Positions 1 through 8,992 of a stretch of 64,000 nucleotides of DNA are shown here, one piece after another. The position numbers and the translations under genes are program-made. The notes under the pieces were generated by a model. It was not told the origin of the DNA and searched no databases. It worked only from the letters and a program-made list of their open reading frames with translations. Within the stretch, counting starts at the first letter, position 1; the number at the start of each line of letters is the position of its first letter. This DNA is from Alphaproteobacteria bacterium (lineage in GTDB: Bacteria > Pseudomonadota > Alphaproteobacteria > Rhizobiales > Aestuariivirgaceae). The stretch lies in the NCBI GenBank assembly GCA_028868695.1, contig JAGWTZ010000010.1, positions 1 to 64,000 of the forward strand, given 5' to 3'.

Positions 1-203
1 GCCGCGGCAAGCTCATGGATGGCGAGCTTCATCCACAGTTCCGAAGTCTGGTGCTGGATGATGAACAGCATCTCGTCATGCGCCTGGCTCAGCGGCTTCT
101 GCGCCGTGACGATCTGGTCGAGGCACAGATAGTCGCCATAGGACATGCGGCCATCGAAGCTCATCAGCGCCCCGTCCCGGGCCGGGTTGTAGTCTTGGGT
201 CAT
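1..203 (-). CDS. kynA: Tryptophan 2,3-dioxygenase, N-terminal part (runs off left edge)
   Basis: Only the first 67 codons are inside the window; the rest lies beyond base 1. The translated start shows the family signature around residues 22-58: a YGDYL segment, then [16 protein letters not shown], which is diagnostic of haem-dependent tryptophan 2,3-dioxygenase. The enzyme opens the indole ring of L-tryptophan to N-formylkynurenine, the first step toward anthranilate. The ATG is at 201-203. The gene follows the 2-aminobenzoate-CoA ligase on the same strand after about 20 bases, so it is probably the next gene of the anthranilate operon. This makes tryptophan the likely upstream source of the 2-aminobenzoate the cluster degrades. 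Kynurenine formamidase and kynureninase would be expected further left but cannot be seen. Confidence 0.93.
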   Translation of the reverse strand, partial: MTQDYNPARDGALMSFDGRMSYGDYLCLDQIVTAQKPLSQAHDEMLFIIQHQTSELWMKLAIHELAA

Positions 204-224
204 GCCTTGGCTTCCCTCAGGTTT

Positions 225-1841
225 TCAGTGGCTGCGTAGCCGGAAACGCTGGATCTTGCCCGTCTGGGTTTTCGGCAGGGCATCGATGAAGATAACGCGG
301 CGCGGATATTTGTAGGGCGCGATCACGGCCTTCACATGGTCTTGCAGCAGCTTCACCATCAGCGCGTCACCTGCCTTGCCCTTGGCCAGGACCACATGGG
401 CCTCAACGATCATGCCGCGTTCGTCGTCGGGCGCGCCCACCACGGCGCATTCAAGGACGGCCGGGTGGGAGAGCAGTGCTGCTTCCACCTCTGGCCCGGC
501 GATGTTGTAACCGGCGGAAACGATCATGTCGTCTGAACGCGCGGCGAAGTGAAAGCGCCCGTCCTCATCCTGCCAGAAACTGTCACCCGTCAGGTTCCAG
601 CCCTTCTGGACATATTTTTTCTGGCGTTCGTCGGCAAGATAGCGGCAGCCCGTGGGCCCGCGCACCGCAAGGCGGCCCACCTCGCCACGGGGTTTCTCAT
701 TGCCGTCATCATCAACAATGCGCGCTTCATAGCCGGTCACCGGCTTTCCCGTGCAGGCGGGGTGATGATCATCAAAGCGGTTGGAGATGAAGATGTGCAG
801 CATTTCCGTGGCGCCAATGCCGTCGAGCATCGGCTTGCCCGTCCGCTGCATCCATTCTTCATAGACCGGTGCAGGCAAGGTTTCGCCCGCTGAAACCGCG
901 GCCCGCAGGGAGGAAAGGTCCGCGCCCTCGGCCATGGCCTTCAGCATCGCGCGGTAGGCGGTTGGGGCGGTAAAGCAGATGGTGGCCTTGTATTGCTGGA
1001 TGATGTCGATCATGTTGGGCGGCGTTGCCTGCTCGAGAAGCGTGGCCGCCGCTCCAAAGCGCAAGGGGAAAATCGCCAGCCCGCCGAGGCCAAAGGTGAA
1101 AGCCAGCGGCGGTGAGCCGACGAACACATCCTCCGGCACCACATTTAGCACTTCCTTGGCATAGCCATCGGCGATGATCAGCAAATCGCGGTGAAAGGCC
1201 ATTGCACCCTTGGGCTCGCCCGTGGTGCCCGAGGTGAAGCCGATCAACGCCACATCATCGCGGCCGGTTTGGGCCGCCTTGAATTTGACGGGCTTGGTCA
1301 GGGCCACGCGGTCCAGCTCCGCGTCATGGTTCGCCGAACCGTCAAAGCCCACGATGGTCTTGAGATGGGTTGAGCTGTTCCCGCAGGTGACAAGGTCAGC
1401 CATCAGCCGCGTGTCGCACAACGCGATCTTCACCTCGCCGCGGTCCACGATCTGCGCCAGTTCACCCGCACGCAGCATGGGCATGGTGTTGATCACCACG
1501 GCACCTGCCTTGGTGGCCGCCAGCCAGCAGGCCACCATGGCCGGATTGTTGGCCGAGCGGATCAGGATGCGGTTGCCCGGTTTCAGGCCATAGTCATCCA
1601 CCAGCGCATTGGCGATGCGGTTTGACCAATCGGTGAGCTCCTTGTAGGTGCGCTGGCGGCCATTGCCGATCAGGGCCGTGTGATCGCCGAAGCCTTTTTC
1701 AACCATGCGGTCGGTCAATTCCACCGCCGCATTCAGCCATTCGGGATAGGCAAAGCCATCCAGCTTGATGTCAGGCCATTGATCAGGCGGCGGCAACCTG
1801 TCGCGGGTGAATGTATCAACATGACCGGATGGGCCCAGCAT
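225..1841 (-). CDS. abmG: 2-aminobenzoate (anthranilate)-CoA ligase
   Basis: This 538-residue AMP-forming acyl-CoA synthetase is of the benzoate/2-aminobenzoate-CoA ligase type. The nucleotide-binding motif GFTSGTTGEPKG lies at about residues 201-212 and the C-terminal catalytic lysine is in TGKIQR near residue 529. A very good ribosome site (GGAGG) precedes the ATG at 1841. The predicted reaction activates anthranilate with ATP and CoA to anthraniloyl-CoA. That assignment rests on context: the same operon carries the two-domain monooxygenase/reductase used in the aerobic CoA pathway of anthranilate known from Azoarcus evansii, and kynA is adjacent. A benzoate or salicylate preference cannot be excluded from sequence alone. 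Confidence 0.85.
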   Translation of the reverse strand: MLGPSGHVDTFTRDRLPPPDQWPDIKLDGFAYPEWLNAAVELTDRMVEKGFGDHTALIGNGRQRTYKELTDWSNRIANALVDDYGLKPGNRILIRSANNPAMVACWLAATKAGAVVINTMPMLRAGELAQIVDRGEVKIALCDTRLMADLVTCGNSSTHLKTIVGFDGSANHDAELDRVALTKPVKFKAAQTGRDDVALIGFTSGTTGEPKGAMAFHRDLLIIADGYAKEVLNVVPEDVFVGSPPLAFTFGLGGLAIFPLRFGAAATLLEQATPPNMIDIIQQYKATICFTAPTAYRAMLKAMAEGADLSSLRAAVSAGETLPAPVYEEWMQRTGKPMLDGIGATEMLHIFISNRFDDHHPACTGKPVTGYEARIVDDDGNEKPRGEVGRLAVRGPTGCRYLADERQKKYVQKGWNLTGDSFWQDEDGRFHFAARSDDMIVSAGYNIAGPEVEAALLSHPAVLECAVVGAPDDERGMIVEAHVVLAKGKAGDALMVKLLQDHVKAVIAPYKYPRRVIFIDALPKTQTGKIQRFRLRSH

Positions 1842-1886
1842 GATTTCCTCCTTCGCAATGATTGGGCGCTTGCTTAACGCCTCTTG

Positions 1887-2291
1887 TCATTTCTGTTCCG
1901 GCACCACGGCCGTCGCTTCGATTTCCACTTTGGCGCGGTCCTCGACCAGCGCCACCACCTGCACCAGCGCCATGGCAGGATAATGCCTGCCAATGATTTC
2001 GCGGTAGGCAGCGCCAAGCTCCTTCAGCCGCGCCAGATATTCCTTCTTGTCGGTGACATACCAGGTGAGGCGCACGAGATGTTCCGGCCCCGCACCACCT
2101 TCGGCGAGAACCGCCACGATGTTGCGCAAGGTCTGGGCCACCTGGCCCAGGAAGTCATCGGTTTCAAACTCCTGCGCTGCATTCCAGCCGATCAAGCCAC
2201 CGCAAAACACCAGCCGCCCGGAAGCGGCAATGCCGTTGGCGTAACCTTTGGCCGGCCTCCAATTCTTCGGGTTCAGGATCTCGTGGCTCAT
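1887..2291 (-). CDS. RidA-family (YjgF/YER057c) putative enamine/imine deaminase
   Basis: The 134-residue protein has the normal length and pattern of the Rid family, including a LVRLTWYVTD segment near residue 73 that carries the arginine conserved in active RidA proteins. RidA enzymes hydrolyse reactive enamines and imines to ketones plus ammonia. Its start overlaps the end of the preceding thioesterase gene by four bases (ATGA), so it is co-translated with the anthranilate pathway. The ring reduction product of 2-aminobenzoyl-CoA is itself an enamine-type 2-amino-5-oxocyclohexenecarboxyl-CoA, so a dedicated deaminase role is attractive. That role is inference. General detoxification of 2-aminoacrylate is the alternative. 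Confidence 0.85.
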   Translation of the reverse strand: MSHEILNPKNWRPAKGYANGIAASGRLVFCGGLIGWNAAQEFETDDFLGQVAQTLRNIVAVLAEGGAGPEHLVRLTWYVTDKKEYLARLKELGAAYREIIGRHYPAMALVQVVALVEDRAKVEIEATAVVPEQK

Positions 2292-2698
2292 GACTTGGCC
2301 TCCATGAAGTGCAGCATTTTCTCACGCATCTCCTTGGGCCAGCTGTGGCTCTTCCAATTCTGCATCCACACGGTGACCATGTTGGCGGAAAGCCGCTCCG
2401 TGCCGCCGTGAAACGCCTTGATGAGAACCTTGAGGCTGGAGCGGCCCACCGCCTCGATCTCGAGCGTGAACTGGAGCACCTCATTCAGCCGTGTCGGGAT
2501 CGAGAACCGGGCATGGGCGTCAACAATTGGCGCGCCTGTGCCGGGTGTCTGGTGCATGTCATAGAAGGAAACCCCTGTGACATCGGCGAAGAAATTTTCA
2601 ATCACCGAATTGAACATTTCAAAGTAGCGCGGATAGAAAACGATGCCCGCAGGGTCACAGTGGTTGAATTCAACGCGGATGTGTTTCTCGTAGATCAT
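2288..2698 (-). CDS. Hot-dog acyl-CoA thioesterase (4-hydroxybenzoyl-CoA thioesterase family)
   Basis: This 136-residue single hot-dog domain protein carries the N-terminal FNHCDPAGIVFYPRYF motif (about residues 11-26). Its aspartate corresponds to the catalytic residue of the Pseudomonas-type 4-hydroxybenzoyl-CoA thioesterase. It should hydrolyse an aryl- or acyl-CoA thioester. It sits between the acyl-CoA dehydrogenase and the RidA gene with only a few bases or an overlap between them. In aerobic aromatic-CoA pathways such thioesterases often rescue CoA from dead-end intermediates, which is the most likely role here. The exact substrate cannot be read from the sequence. Confidence 0.88.
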   Translation of the reverse strand: MIYEKHIRVEFNHCDPAGIVFYPRYFEMFNSVIENFFADVTGVSFYDMHQTPGTGAPIVDAHARFSIPTRLNEVLQFTLEIEAVGRSSLKVLIKAFHGGTERLSANMVTVWMQNWKSHSWPKEMREKMLHFMEAKS

Positions 2699-2701
2699 GT
2701 T

Positions 2702-3841
2702 TCAGCTTCCCAGGGCGGCGCGGGCAATGATCACCCGTTGCACGTCAGATGCGCCCTCATAAATGCGCAGAGCGCGGATCTCGCGGTAAAGCCGTTCCAC
2801 CACCATGCCGCTCCTCACGCCATCGCCGCCGAACAGTTGCACGGCCATGTCGATCACCCGTTGGGCGGCCTCGGTGGCATGAAGCTTGGCCATCGCGGCC
2901 TCGCGGCTCACGCGCGCCGCGCCATTGTCCTTGGTCCAAGCCGCCCGGTATACCAGCAGCGCCGCGGCATCCACATCCAGTGCCATGTCGGCGATATGGC
3001 CCTGCACCATTTGCAGTTCAGCCAGGGCAGCGCCCTGGATCTTGCGCGCCTTCACGCGGGCCAGCGCTTCATCGAGTGCGCGCCGCGCCATGCCCAGCGC
3101 GGCGGCGCCAACAGTTGAGCGGAACACATCCAAAACCGACATGGCAACTTTGAAACCATCGCCGGACTTGCCGATCAGCGCGGAGCCCGGCAGCGCGACG
3201 TCGTCAAACTTGAGCCGCGCCAAGGGGTGTGGCGCAATCACCTCGATGCGCTCCACAACAGACAAACCCTCGGCATCCGCCGGAACCAGAAAAGCCGAAA
3301 GCCCCCTGGCACCGGGCGCATCCCCTGTTCGCGCAAACACTACATAGACATCGGCAATGCCGCCATTGGAGATATAGGTCTTCTCGCCATTCAGCAGGTA
3401 ACCATCGCCATGGCGCGCAGCCGTCATCGTGCTGGCGGCCACGTCTGAGCCAGAGGCGGGCTCGGTGAGTGCAAAGCCTGCAATGGCCTGGCCTTGCGTG
3501 GTCTTGGCCAGCCAGCCGCGCTGGGCGGCATCGCCAAACAGGGTCACCGGCCCCATGCCGAGGCCTTGCATGGCGAAGGAAAAATCGGCGAGCCCGTCAT
3601 GCCGCGCCAGTGTTTCACGGATCAGGCACAGGCTGCGCACATCTAGCGGCTTGGCAGCGTCACCAGTCGTGTAGATGAGGAAGCCCGCCTCGCCCAGCTT
3701 TCGCACAAGCATGCGGCAAGCGGCGTCCACGTCATGATGGTCAACCGGCAGGTTGGCGGCACACCAGCTTTCAAGCTCCGCCGCCAGCTTGCGGTGCCGG
3801 TTCTCAAAAAAGGGCCATTGGAGAAAGCTGGTGTCTGCCAT
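2702..3841 (-). CDS. Acyl-CoA dehydrogenase
   Basis: A 379-residue flavin acyl-CoA dehydrogenase of normal length. An FAD/substrate segment around SGSDVAAS and [11 protein letters not shown] is in the middle, and the C-terminal YEGASDVQR block corresponds to the usual EGTxxIQ region. The reading frame stays open further upstream, but the ATG at 3841 is the natural start: it lies one base after the stop of the upstream enoyl-CoA hydratase, and the family alignment begins there. The predicted reaction is alpha,beta-dehydrogenation of a CoA thioester. Within this operon it should act on a ring or ring-cleavage intermediate of the 2-aminobenzoyl-CoA route before hydration by the neighbouring hydratase. 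Confidence 0.92.
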   Translation of the reverse strand: MADTSFLQWPFFENRHRKLAAELESWCAANLPVDHHDVDAACRMLVRKLGEAGFLIYTTGDAAKPLDVRSLCLIRETLARHDGLADFSFAMQGLGMGPVTLFGDAAQRGWLAKTTQGQAIAGFALTEPASGSDVAASTMTAARHGDGYLLNGEKTYISNGGIADVYVVFARTGDAPGARGLSAFLVPADAEGLSVVERIEVIAPHPLARLKFDDVALPGSALIGKSGDGFKVAMSVLDVFRSTVGAAALGMARRALDEALARVKARKIQGAALAELQMVQGHIADMALDVDAAALLVYRAAWTKDNGAARVSREAAMAKLHATEAAQRVIDMAVQLFGGDGVRSGMVVERLYREIRALRIYEGASDVQRVIIARAALGS

Positions 3842-3842
3842 G

Positions 3843-4655
3843 TCAGTTGCCCTCAAACACCGGCTTGGCCTTGGCCACAAATGCGCGGTAGGCGCGTTCA
3901 AAATCGCGGGTCTGCATGCAGATGGCTTGGGCCTGTGCTTCGGCTTCGATGGCCTGCTCAAGCCCCATCGTCCATTCCTGGTTAAGCTGCGTCTTGGTGA
4001 TGCCATGGGCGAAGGTGGGGCCGCTGCCAAGTTGCTGCGCCAGGTGCTGCGCCGCGCCATCCAGTTCGGCCGCGCCATGCAGGCTGTTCCAGAAGCCCCA
4101 GCGCTCGCCCTCTGCCGCTGTCATCACGCGGCCGGTGTAGAGCAATTCCGCCGCCCGGCCTTGGCCGATGATGCGCGGCAGCATGGCGCATGCCCCCATG
4201 TCGCAGCCCGCAAGGCCAACCCGCGTGAACAGGAAGGCCGCCTTGGCGTCATGGGTGGCCAGCCGCAAATCCGAAGCCATGGCCAGGATTGCGCCAGCGC
4301 CGACGCACACGCCATCTACAGCCGCGATGATGGGTTTGCCGCAACCAATCATCGCCTTGACCAGTTCGCCCGTCATGCGCGTGAAGGCCAAAAGCTCCTT
4401 CATGCTGCGGCCAATCAGCGGCCCGATGATCTCATGCACATCGCCGCCAGAGCAGAAATTGCCGCCATTGGAAGCGATCACCACCACATCCACATCATCC
4501 GCCGTGGCCAGTTTGCGGAACAGCGCGCCAAGCTCGGCATAGCTTTCGAAGGTCAGCGGGTTTTTCCGCTCTGGCCGGTTCAGCCGGAGGGTTGCCACCT
4601 TGCCTTCGACAGACCAAAGGAAATGCGCTGGCTTGTAGTCCTTCAAACTGGTCAT
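3843..4655 (-). CDS. Enoyl-CoA hydratase/isomerase family protein
   Basis: This 270-residue crotonase-fold protein has the oxyanion-hole segments NFCSGGD (about residue 67) and [16 protein letters not shown] (about residue 114), typical of the family. The usual second catalytic glutamate position is not obvious: the segment reads [21 protein letters not shown], which resembles hydrolases and lyases of the superfamily more than classic hydratases. It may therefore be a ring-opening or C-C hydrolase variant, as found in other CoA-dependent aromatic pathways. Its stop is one base before the acyl-CoA dehydrogenase start, and its own start overlaps the MarR gene by four bases. Confidence 0.88.
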   Translation of the reverse strand: MTSLKDYKPAHFLWSVEGKVATLRLNRPERKNPLTFESYAELGALFRKLATADDVDVVVIASNGGNFCSGGDVHEIIGPLIGRSMKELLAFTRMTGELVKAMIGCGKPIIAAVDGVCVGAGAILAMASDLRLATHDAKAAFLFTRVGLAGCDMGACAMLPRIIGQGRAAELLYTGRVMTAAEGERWGFWNSLHGAAELDGAAQHLAQQLGSGPTFAHGITKTQLNQEWTMGLEQAIEAEAQAQAICMQTRDFERAYRAFVAKAKPVFEGN

Positions 4656-5104
4656 GGTTTGTCCTTCCGGCCCACGCGCTTGAGAATGGCGAGCAGCGCG
4701 TCCACGTCGCCTTCGCCAAGTTCGTTGAATTGGGCCGCCACTTCGCGCTCATGGTCACCGGCCCAGGCTTCAAAGGCCTTGAGGCCTTTCGGCGTCAGCG
4801 TCACCATCACGCTGCGGCGGTCCGTCCTGGGCACTTGCCGCCGCACCAGCCCTTCGGTGATCAGCCTGTCCACCACTGCCGTGGCATTGCCGTTTGAAAC
4901 CAGCAGCATGCGGCTCAGCTCCGTCATCATCAATCCGTCGGGGCGGCGGTAAAGTGCAGCCATCACGTCAAAGCGCGGCAATGTGGTTTCATGGTGCACG
5001 CGCAAATATTCGCGCAAATGGTTCTCCGCGCCGCGGGTGACGCGCAGCAGCTGGATCCATAGCCGCAGGCGTTGCTTCGAGGCTTCCTTGTCGCGCGCCA
5101 GCAT
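4652..5104 (-). CDS. MarR-family transcriptional regulator
   Basis: A 150-residue winged-helix regulator. The helix-turn-helix is around residues 60-85 ([20 protein letters not shown]) and is followed by the wing motif [14 protein letters not shown], which is diagnostic of MarR. The ATG at 5104 is chosen because MarR proteins align from there, although the frame is open further upstream. MarR regulators of aromatic-CoA pathways usually repress and respond to the CoA-thioester substrate. This one lies within the operon it probably controls. The best candidate operator is the 32-bp palindrome between the two divergent operons at 8175-8206. The effector is probably 2-aminobenzoyl-CoA, which is inference. 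Confidence 0.93.
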   Translation of the reverse strand: MLARDKEASKQRLRLWIQLLRVTRGAENHLREYLRVHHETTLPRFDVMAALYRRPDGLMMTELSRMLLVSNGNATAVVDRLITEGLVRRQVPRTDRRSVMVTLTPKGLKAFEAWAGDHEREVAAQFNELGEGDVDALLAILKRVGRKDKP

Positions 5105-5106
5105 GA

Positions 5107-5847
5107 TCACGCCTCTCCATCTGGCATGGCGATCGCCTCGCCGTTGACGCATTCGCTGTCCGGCCCGCAAAGCCACAGCGCCTTGGCCGTCACTTGGGCG
5201 GGCGAGATCAGGCGCTTTTGCTGATCCGCCGCCAGCAGCGCCTCCAGGGCGGCCTCCTGGCTGCGCCCGGTCTTGAGCACGATGTTGGCCACGCTGCGGG
5301 CGGTCATTTCCGTATCGAGAAAGCCGGGGCATATGGCGTTCACGGTGATGGGCTTCGCAACAATTTCCAGCGCAAGGCTGCGCGTGAGGCCCACCACGCC
5401 ATGTTTCGCGGCCGCATAGGGCGCCACATAGGGATAGCCTTTGAGCCCGGCCATGGAAGCAATGGCAATCAGCCGCCCCCAACCGCCCATCTGTGCAAGC
5501 CCTTCGCGGAAAGTGATGAATACGCCAGTCAGGTTGACCGCCAGCATGTGGTTCCAGTGTTCAAGCGAAGTGCGGGCAAAGGGCGCGCTTTCTGCCGCCC
5601 CGGCATTGGCAATGACAATGTCCACGGGGCCTGCAGCGGCAAACAGCTGTTTCACTTCCGCTTCCTGCGTTACATCAGCGGCTAAGGCGCGGATTGCCAC
5701 GCTCCCGGCGGCCACTTTCCTCAAGGCATCTGGCCGCCGCCCGGTGATCACCACTTCGGCACCGGCCGCCACGAAGCCACGCGCCATGTCAGCGCCAAGG
5801 CCACCGCCGCCGCCGGTGATCAACACGCGCTTGCCGGAGAGCATCAT
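5107..5847 (-). CDS. SDR-family 3-hydroxyacyl-CoA-type dehydrogenase
   Basis: This 246-residue short-chain dehydrogenase/reductase has the N-terminal nucleotide motif TGGGGGLG (residues 11-18), the NAG motif in VIANAGAA near residue 82, and the catalytic YAAAK with an upstream serine in IASMAG. The start is the first ATG of an ATGATG pair that overlaps the stop of the monooxygenase/reductase gene. A predicted NAD(P)-dependent oxidation of a hydroxyacyl-CoA or ring alcohol fits a beta-oxidation-like sequence after ring reduction. The substrate is inferred only from the operon. Confidence 0.9.
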   Translation of the reverse strand: MMLSGKRVLITGGGGGLGADMARGFVAAGAEVVITGRRPDALRKVAAGSVAIRALAADVTQEAEVKQLFAAAGPVDIVIANAGAAESAPFARTSLEHWNHMLAVNLTGVFITFREGLAQMGGWGRLIAIASMAGLKGYPYVAPYAAAKHGVVGLTRSLALEIVAKPITVNAICPGFLDTEMTARSVANIVLKTGRSQEAALEALLAADQQKRLISPAQVTAKALWLCGPDSECVNGEAIAMPDGEA

Positions 5848-8129
5848 GCGCGAATGGCCTCTTGGGCGCGCTGCCGCAAACGGAGCGCCTGGTCGCGCCC
5901 CGGAAGATAGGGCAGGGGCCAGGACACCGACTCCTCGCCCATCGCCATTGCGGCGTGCAATGTCCAATAAGGGTCTGCCAGATGCGGGCGCGCCAGACAG
6001 ACGAGATCAGCCCGGCCCGCCATCAGGATCGAGTTCACGTGATCCGGCTCATAGATGTTGCCCACAGCCATGGTGGCAATGCCCGCCTCATTGCGGATGC
6101 GGTCTGAGAACGGTGTCTGGAACATGCGGCCATAGACCGGCTTGGCCTCAGTGGAGGTTTGCCCGGCGGAGACGTCGATGATGTCGGCCCCTGCCTTTGA
6201 AAACATCTTGGCGACTTGCACGGCATCTTCCGGTGTCACGCCATCCTTGCCAACCCAGTCCGTGGCAGAGATGCGCACCGACATTGGCTTGCCCGGCCCC
6301 CAGGCCTTGCGCATGGCGCGGAACACTTCCAGCGGATAGCGCATGCGGTTTTCAAGCGGGCCGCCATATTCATCGGTGCGGATGTTGGATTTGGGCGAGA
6401 TGAAGGACGAGATGAGATAACCATGCGCCGCATGCAGCTCGATCATGTCGAAGCCCGCGCGCTTCGCCATCTTGGTGGCGGCCACAAATTGCGCGGTCAC
6501 CTTGTCCATGTCCTTGCGTGTCATCGCCTTGGGCACCTGGTTTCGCGCCGACCAGCGGATCGCTGAAGCGGACATCACCTTCCAGTTGCCGCGCTTGAGC
6601 GGCGCGTTGTCTTCCTCCCAACCCAGCTGGGTGGAGCCCTTGCGCCCGGAATGGCCGATCTGGCAGCAAATCTTGGCCGGCGTTTCCCGGTGCACGAAAT
6701 CAACCAGCCTTTTCCAGGTGGCCAAATGCGCGGGCTTGTAAAGCCCCGTGCAGCCGGGCGTGATGCGCCCTTCAGCTGAAACGCAGGTCATCTCGGTGTA
6801 AACCAGCCCCGCCCCGCCTTTGGCGCGCTCGGCATAGTGAACGAAATGCCAGTCATTCGGCGTGCCGTCCTTGGCCTTGTATTGCGCCATGGGTGAAACG
6901 ACCACGCGGTTGGCCAGCTTCATGCCGCGCAAGGTGTAGGGCGCGAACATCGGCGCATGGCCGGGCTTTCCGCCAGCCTGTTTCTGGAACCAGTCTTCCG
7001 CGCCGCGCAGCCATTCCGGATCACGCTTGCGCAAGTTTTCATGGCTGATGCGCTGGCTTCGGGTGAGCAGGGAATAGGCCAGTTGCTGCGGCGGCATGTC
7101 GAGGTAGCGTTCCACCTGCTCAAACCATTCGAGCGAATTGCGCGCCGCTGATTGCAGCCGCAAGACTTCAACGCGCCGCTCGTCCTGATAGCGCTGGAAG
7201 GCCTGCTCCATGGTCGGCTCGGAGTGGAGATAGCCCGCCAGCGCGATGGCGCTGTCAAAGGCAAGGCGCGAGCCGGAGCCGATGGAGTAGTGCCCGGTGG
7301 CCGCGGCATCACCCATCAGCACCACATTGCCATTGTACCATTTCTCACAAATGACCCGCGGGAACTGCATCCAAACGGCAGAGCCGCGCAGGTGCGCCGC
7401 GTTGGAGATCAGCTCATGCCCTCCGAGGTGCCTAGCAAAGATCTGCCGGCAGGTTTCCACTGTCTCTTCCTTGGACATTTGGGCAAAGCCCCACTTGTCC
7501 CAGGTGTCCGGCATGCAATCGACGATGAAGGTCGCGGTATCCTTGTCGAACTGGTAGACATGCGCCCACAGCCAGCCGTGCCTGGTTTTCTCAAAAATGA
7601 AGGTGAAGGCGTCATCAAACTTCTGCTTGGTGCCCAGCCAGATGAACTTCACCTGGCGCAGGTCAATGTCCGGCTTGAAGACGTCCGCATATTCCTTGCG
7701 CACCAGTGAATTGATGCCATCGCAGGCAACCACGAGATCATAGTCCTTGCGATAGTCTTCAGCCGATTTGAACTCGGTTTGGAATTGCAGGTTCACGCCC
7801 AGCTCGCGCGCCCGTTCTTGCAGCAGCAGCAGCATTTGCATGCGGCCGATGCCTGCAAAGCCATGGCCGCCGGAAACGATGCGTTTGCCCTTGTGAACAA
7901 CGGCGATGTCATCCCAATAGGCAAAGTGGCTGCGGATGGCGTTCGTGCTCACGGGATCATTCTTCTGCATGCGCGAGAGGGCGTCGTCCGAAAGCACAAC
8001 GCCCCAGCCGAAAGTGTCGTTGGCGCGGTTGCGCTCAAGAACCGTCACATCGTGGTTCGGATCGCGCAACTTCATCGAGATTGCGAAGTAAAGCCCGGCA
8101 GGGCCGCCGCCCAAACACAACACTTTCAT
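5844..8129 (-). CDS. abmA: 2-aminobenzoyl-CoA monooxygenase/reductase (two-domain flavoenzyme)
   Basis: This 761-residue fusion is the signature enzyme of the cluster. Residues 1-390 are an FAD aromatic hydroxylase, with [10 protein letters not shown] at the N-terminus and [15 protein letters not shown] near residue 275. Residues from about 395 onward are an Old-Yellow-Enzyme NADH:flavin oxidoreductase, with [20 protein letters not shown] at its start and the [14 protein letters not shown] motif near residue 570. In A. evansii this architecture hydroxylates and then reduces 2-aminobenzoyl-CoA to a non-aromatic 2-amino-5-oxocyclohex-1-enecarboxyl-CoA. Salicylyl-CoA 5-hydroxylases are also annotated in this family, so salicylate is the alternative substrate. 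It is the first gene of the leftward operon. Confidence 0.92.
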   Translation of the reverse strand: MKVLCLGGGPAGLYFAISMKLRDPNHDVTVLERNRANDTFGWGVVLSDDALSRMQKNDPVSTNAIRSHFAYWDDIAVVHKGKRIVSGGHGFAGIGRMQMLLLLQERARELGVNLQFQTEFKSAEDYRKDYDLVVACDGINSLVRKEYADVFKPDIDLRQVKFIWLGTKQKFDDAFTFIFEKTRHGWLWAHVYQFDKDTATFIVDCMPDTWDKWGFAQMSKEETVETCRQIFARHLGGHELISNAAHLRGSAVWMQFPRVICEKWYNGNVVLMGDAAATGHYSIGSGSRLAFDSAIALAGYLHSEPTMEQAFQRYQDERRVEVLRLQSAARNSLEWFEQVERYLDMPPQQLAYSLLTRSQRISHENLRKRDPEWLRGAEDWFQKQAGGKPGHAPMFAPYTLRGMKLANRVVVSPMAQYKAKDGTPNDWHFVHYAERAKGGAGLVYTEMTCVSAEGRITPGCTGLYKPAHLATWKRLVDFVHRETPAKICCQIGHSGRKGSTQLGWEEDNAPLKRGNWKVMSASAIRWSARNQVPKAMTRKDMDKVTAQFVAATKMAKRAGFDMIELHAAHGYLISSFISPKSNIRTDEYGGPLENRMRYPLEVFRAMRKAWGPGKPMSVRISATDWVGKDGVTPEDAVQVAKMFSKAGADIIDVSAGQTSTEAKPVYGRMFQTPFSDRIRNEAGIATMAVGNIYEPDHVNSILMAGRADLVCLARPHLADPYWTLHAAMAMGEESVSWPLPYLPGRDQALRLRQRAQEAIRA

Positions 8130-8174
8130 GCGCGTCTCCTTGTGTCGAATAGCAGCCTGCGCCCGATTTCCGAA

Positions 8175-8206
8175 TATTTCAAGTTTAAAATTTTGAACTT
8201 GAAATA
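8175..8206. promoter_or_regulatory. 32-bp palindrome, probable MarR operator between divergent operons
   Basis: The two 16-base halves are inverted copies with one mismatch (the base at 8186 against its partner at 8195). The arms read TATTTCAAGTT and AACTTGAAATA. The element lies in the only non-coding gap (8130-8218) between the leftward monooxygenase operon and the rightward hydratase operon, so one dimeric repressor could control both. The MarR gene in the leftward operon is the obvious candidate. The symmetry is seen directly; the identity of the binder is inferred. Confidence 0.75.
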
Positions 8207-8233
8207 ATTGCCCGGCTGGTGCACCATGCTCCT

Positions 8234-8992
8234 ATGGACGCGCTAATCATCGGTAGGCATGCGGGCTGGGCGGCTTTGACGCTGAACCGCCCTGAGGCCC
8301 GCAATGCGCTCAACACGGCGCTGCTCGGCCGCCTGGCTGATGAATTGGATGGCCTGGCCGCTGATGATTCCTGCCGCGCCGTGTTGCTTGCAGGCAGCGG
8401 CGGGCATTTTGCGGCGGGTGCCGACATTGGCGAGATCGAAAACAAGGGCAGTGCCGAAGGTGCTGCCGACCCACGCAAGGGGCATTGGGCGCGCATCCGG
8501 GCCTTCCCGAAGCCGCTGATTGCAGCTGTAGATGGCTTCTGCCTCGGTGGCGGCCTGGAACTTGCCCTGATGGCTGATGGCATTGTGGCGGGTGAAACGG
8601 CGCGTTTCGGCTTGCCGGAAACCAGCCTGGGTTTGATCCCCGGCGCAGGCGGCGGCCAGCGCCTGCTGGCGCTGGTGGGCCGCGCGCGCGCCTCGCGCAT
8701 GGTTCTGGGCGGTGAAATCATCGATGCGGCAACCGCTGAAGCCTGGGGCCTGGTGGCCTGGCGTGTGGAAGGTCCGGCCTTGGCCAAGGCCACGGATTTG
8801 GTGGCCTCCCTCGCGGCGCGCGCGCCCTTGGCCCTGCAGGCCGCAAAGCGTGCGCTGGTCATGGGTGAAGATGGTGCCCTGGCCTTGGCGGAAGAGCGCC
8901 AGCTGTTTGAAACGCTGCTGGACAGCGCCGACAAGCGGGAAGGCATTGCCGCCTTCCGGGAAAAGCGCAAACCGGATTTCAAGGGAAAATGA
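8234..8992 (+). CDS. Enoyl-CoA hydratase (PaaF-like)
   Basis: About 252 residues of crotonase fold. It has the oxyanion-hole motif GGHFAAGADIGE (about residue 56) and the two glutamate-bearing segments GGGLELALMADG (about residue 104) and LPETSLGLIPGAGG (about residue 130), as expected for a true syn-hydratase. The ATG at 8234 is preferred because the family alignment starts there. A GTG five codons upstream (8219) is also possible, and neither has a clear ribosome site. It is the first gene of the rightward operon, overlaps the next gene by four bases, and probably performs the hydration step of the lower beta-oxidation-like part of the anthranilate pathway. Confidence 0.92.
   Translation: MDALIIGRHAGWAALTLNRPEARNALNTALLGRLADELDGLAADDSCRAVLLAGSGGHFAAGADIGEIENKGSAEGAADPRKGHWARIRAFPKPLIAAVDGFCLGGGLELALMADGIVAGETARFGLPETSLGLIPGAGGGQRLLALVGRARASRMVLGGEIIDAATAEAWGLVAWRVEGPALAKATDLVASLAARAPLALQAAKRALVMGEDGALALAEERQLFETLLDSADKREGIAAFREKRKPDFKGK

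Noticed and set aside
2309-3118. Long + strand open frame opposite the thioesterase and acyl-CoA dehydrogenase genes
   Set aside because: It is the antisense frame of well-recognised genes; long antisense frames are expected at this GC content.
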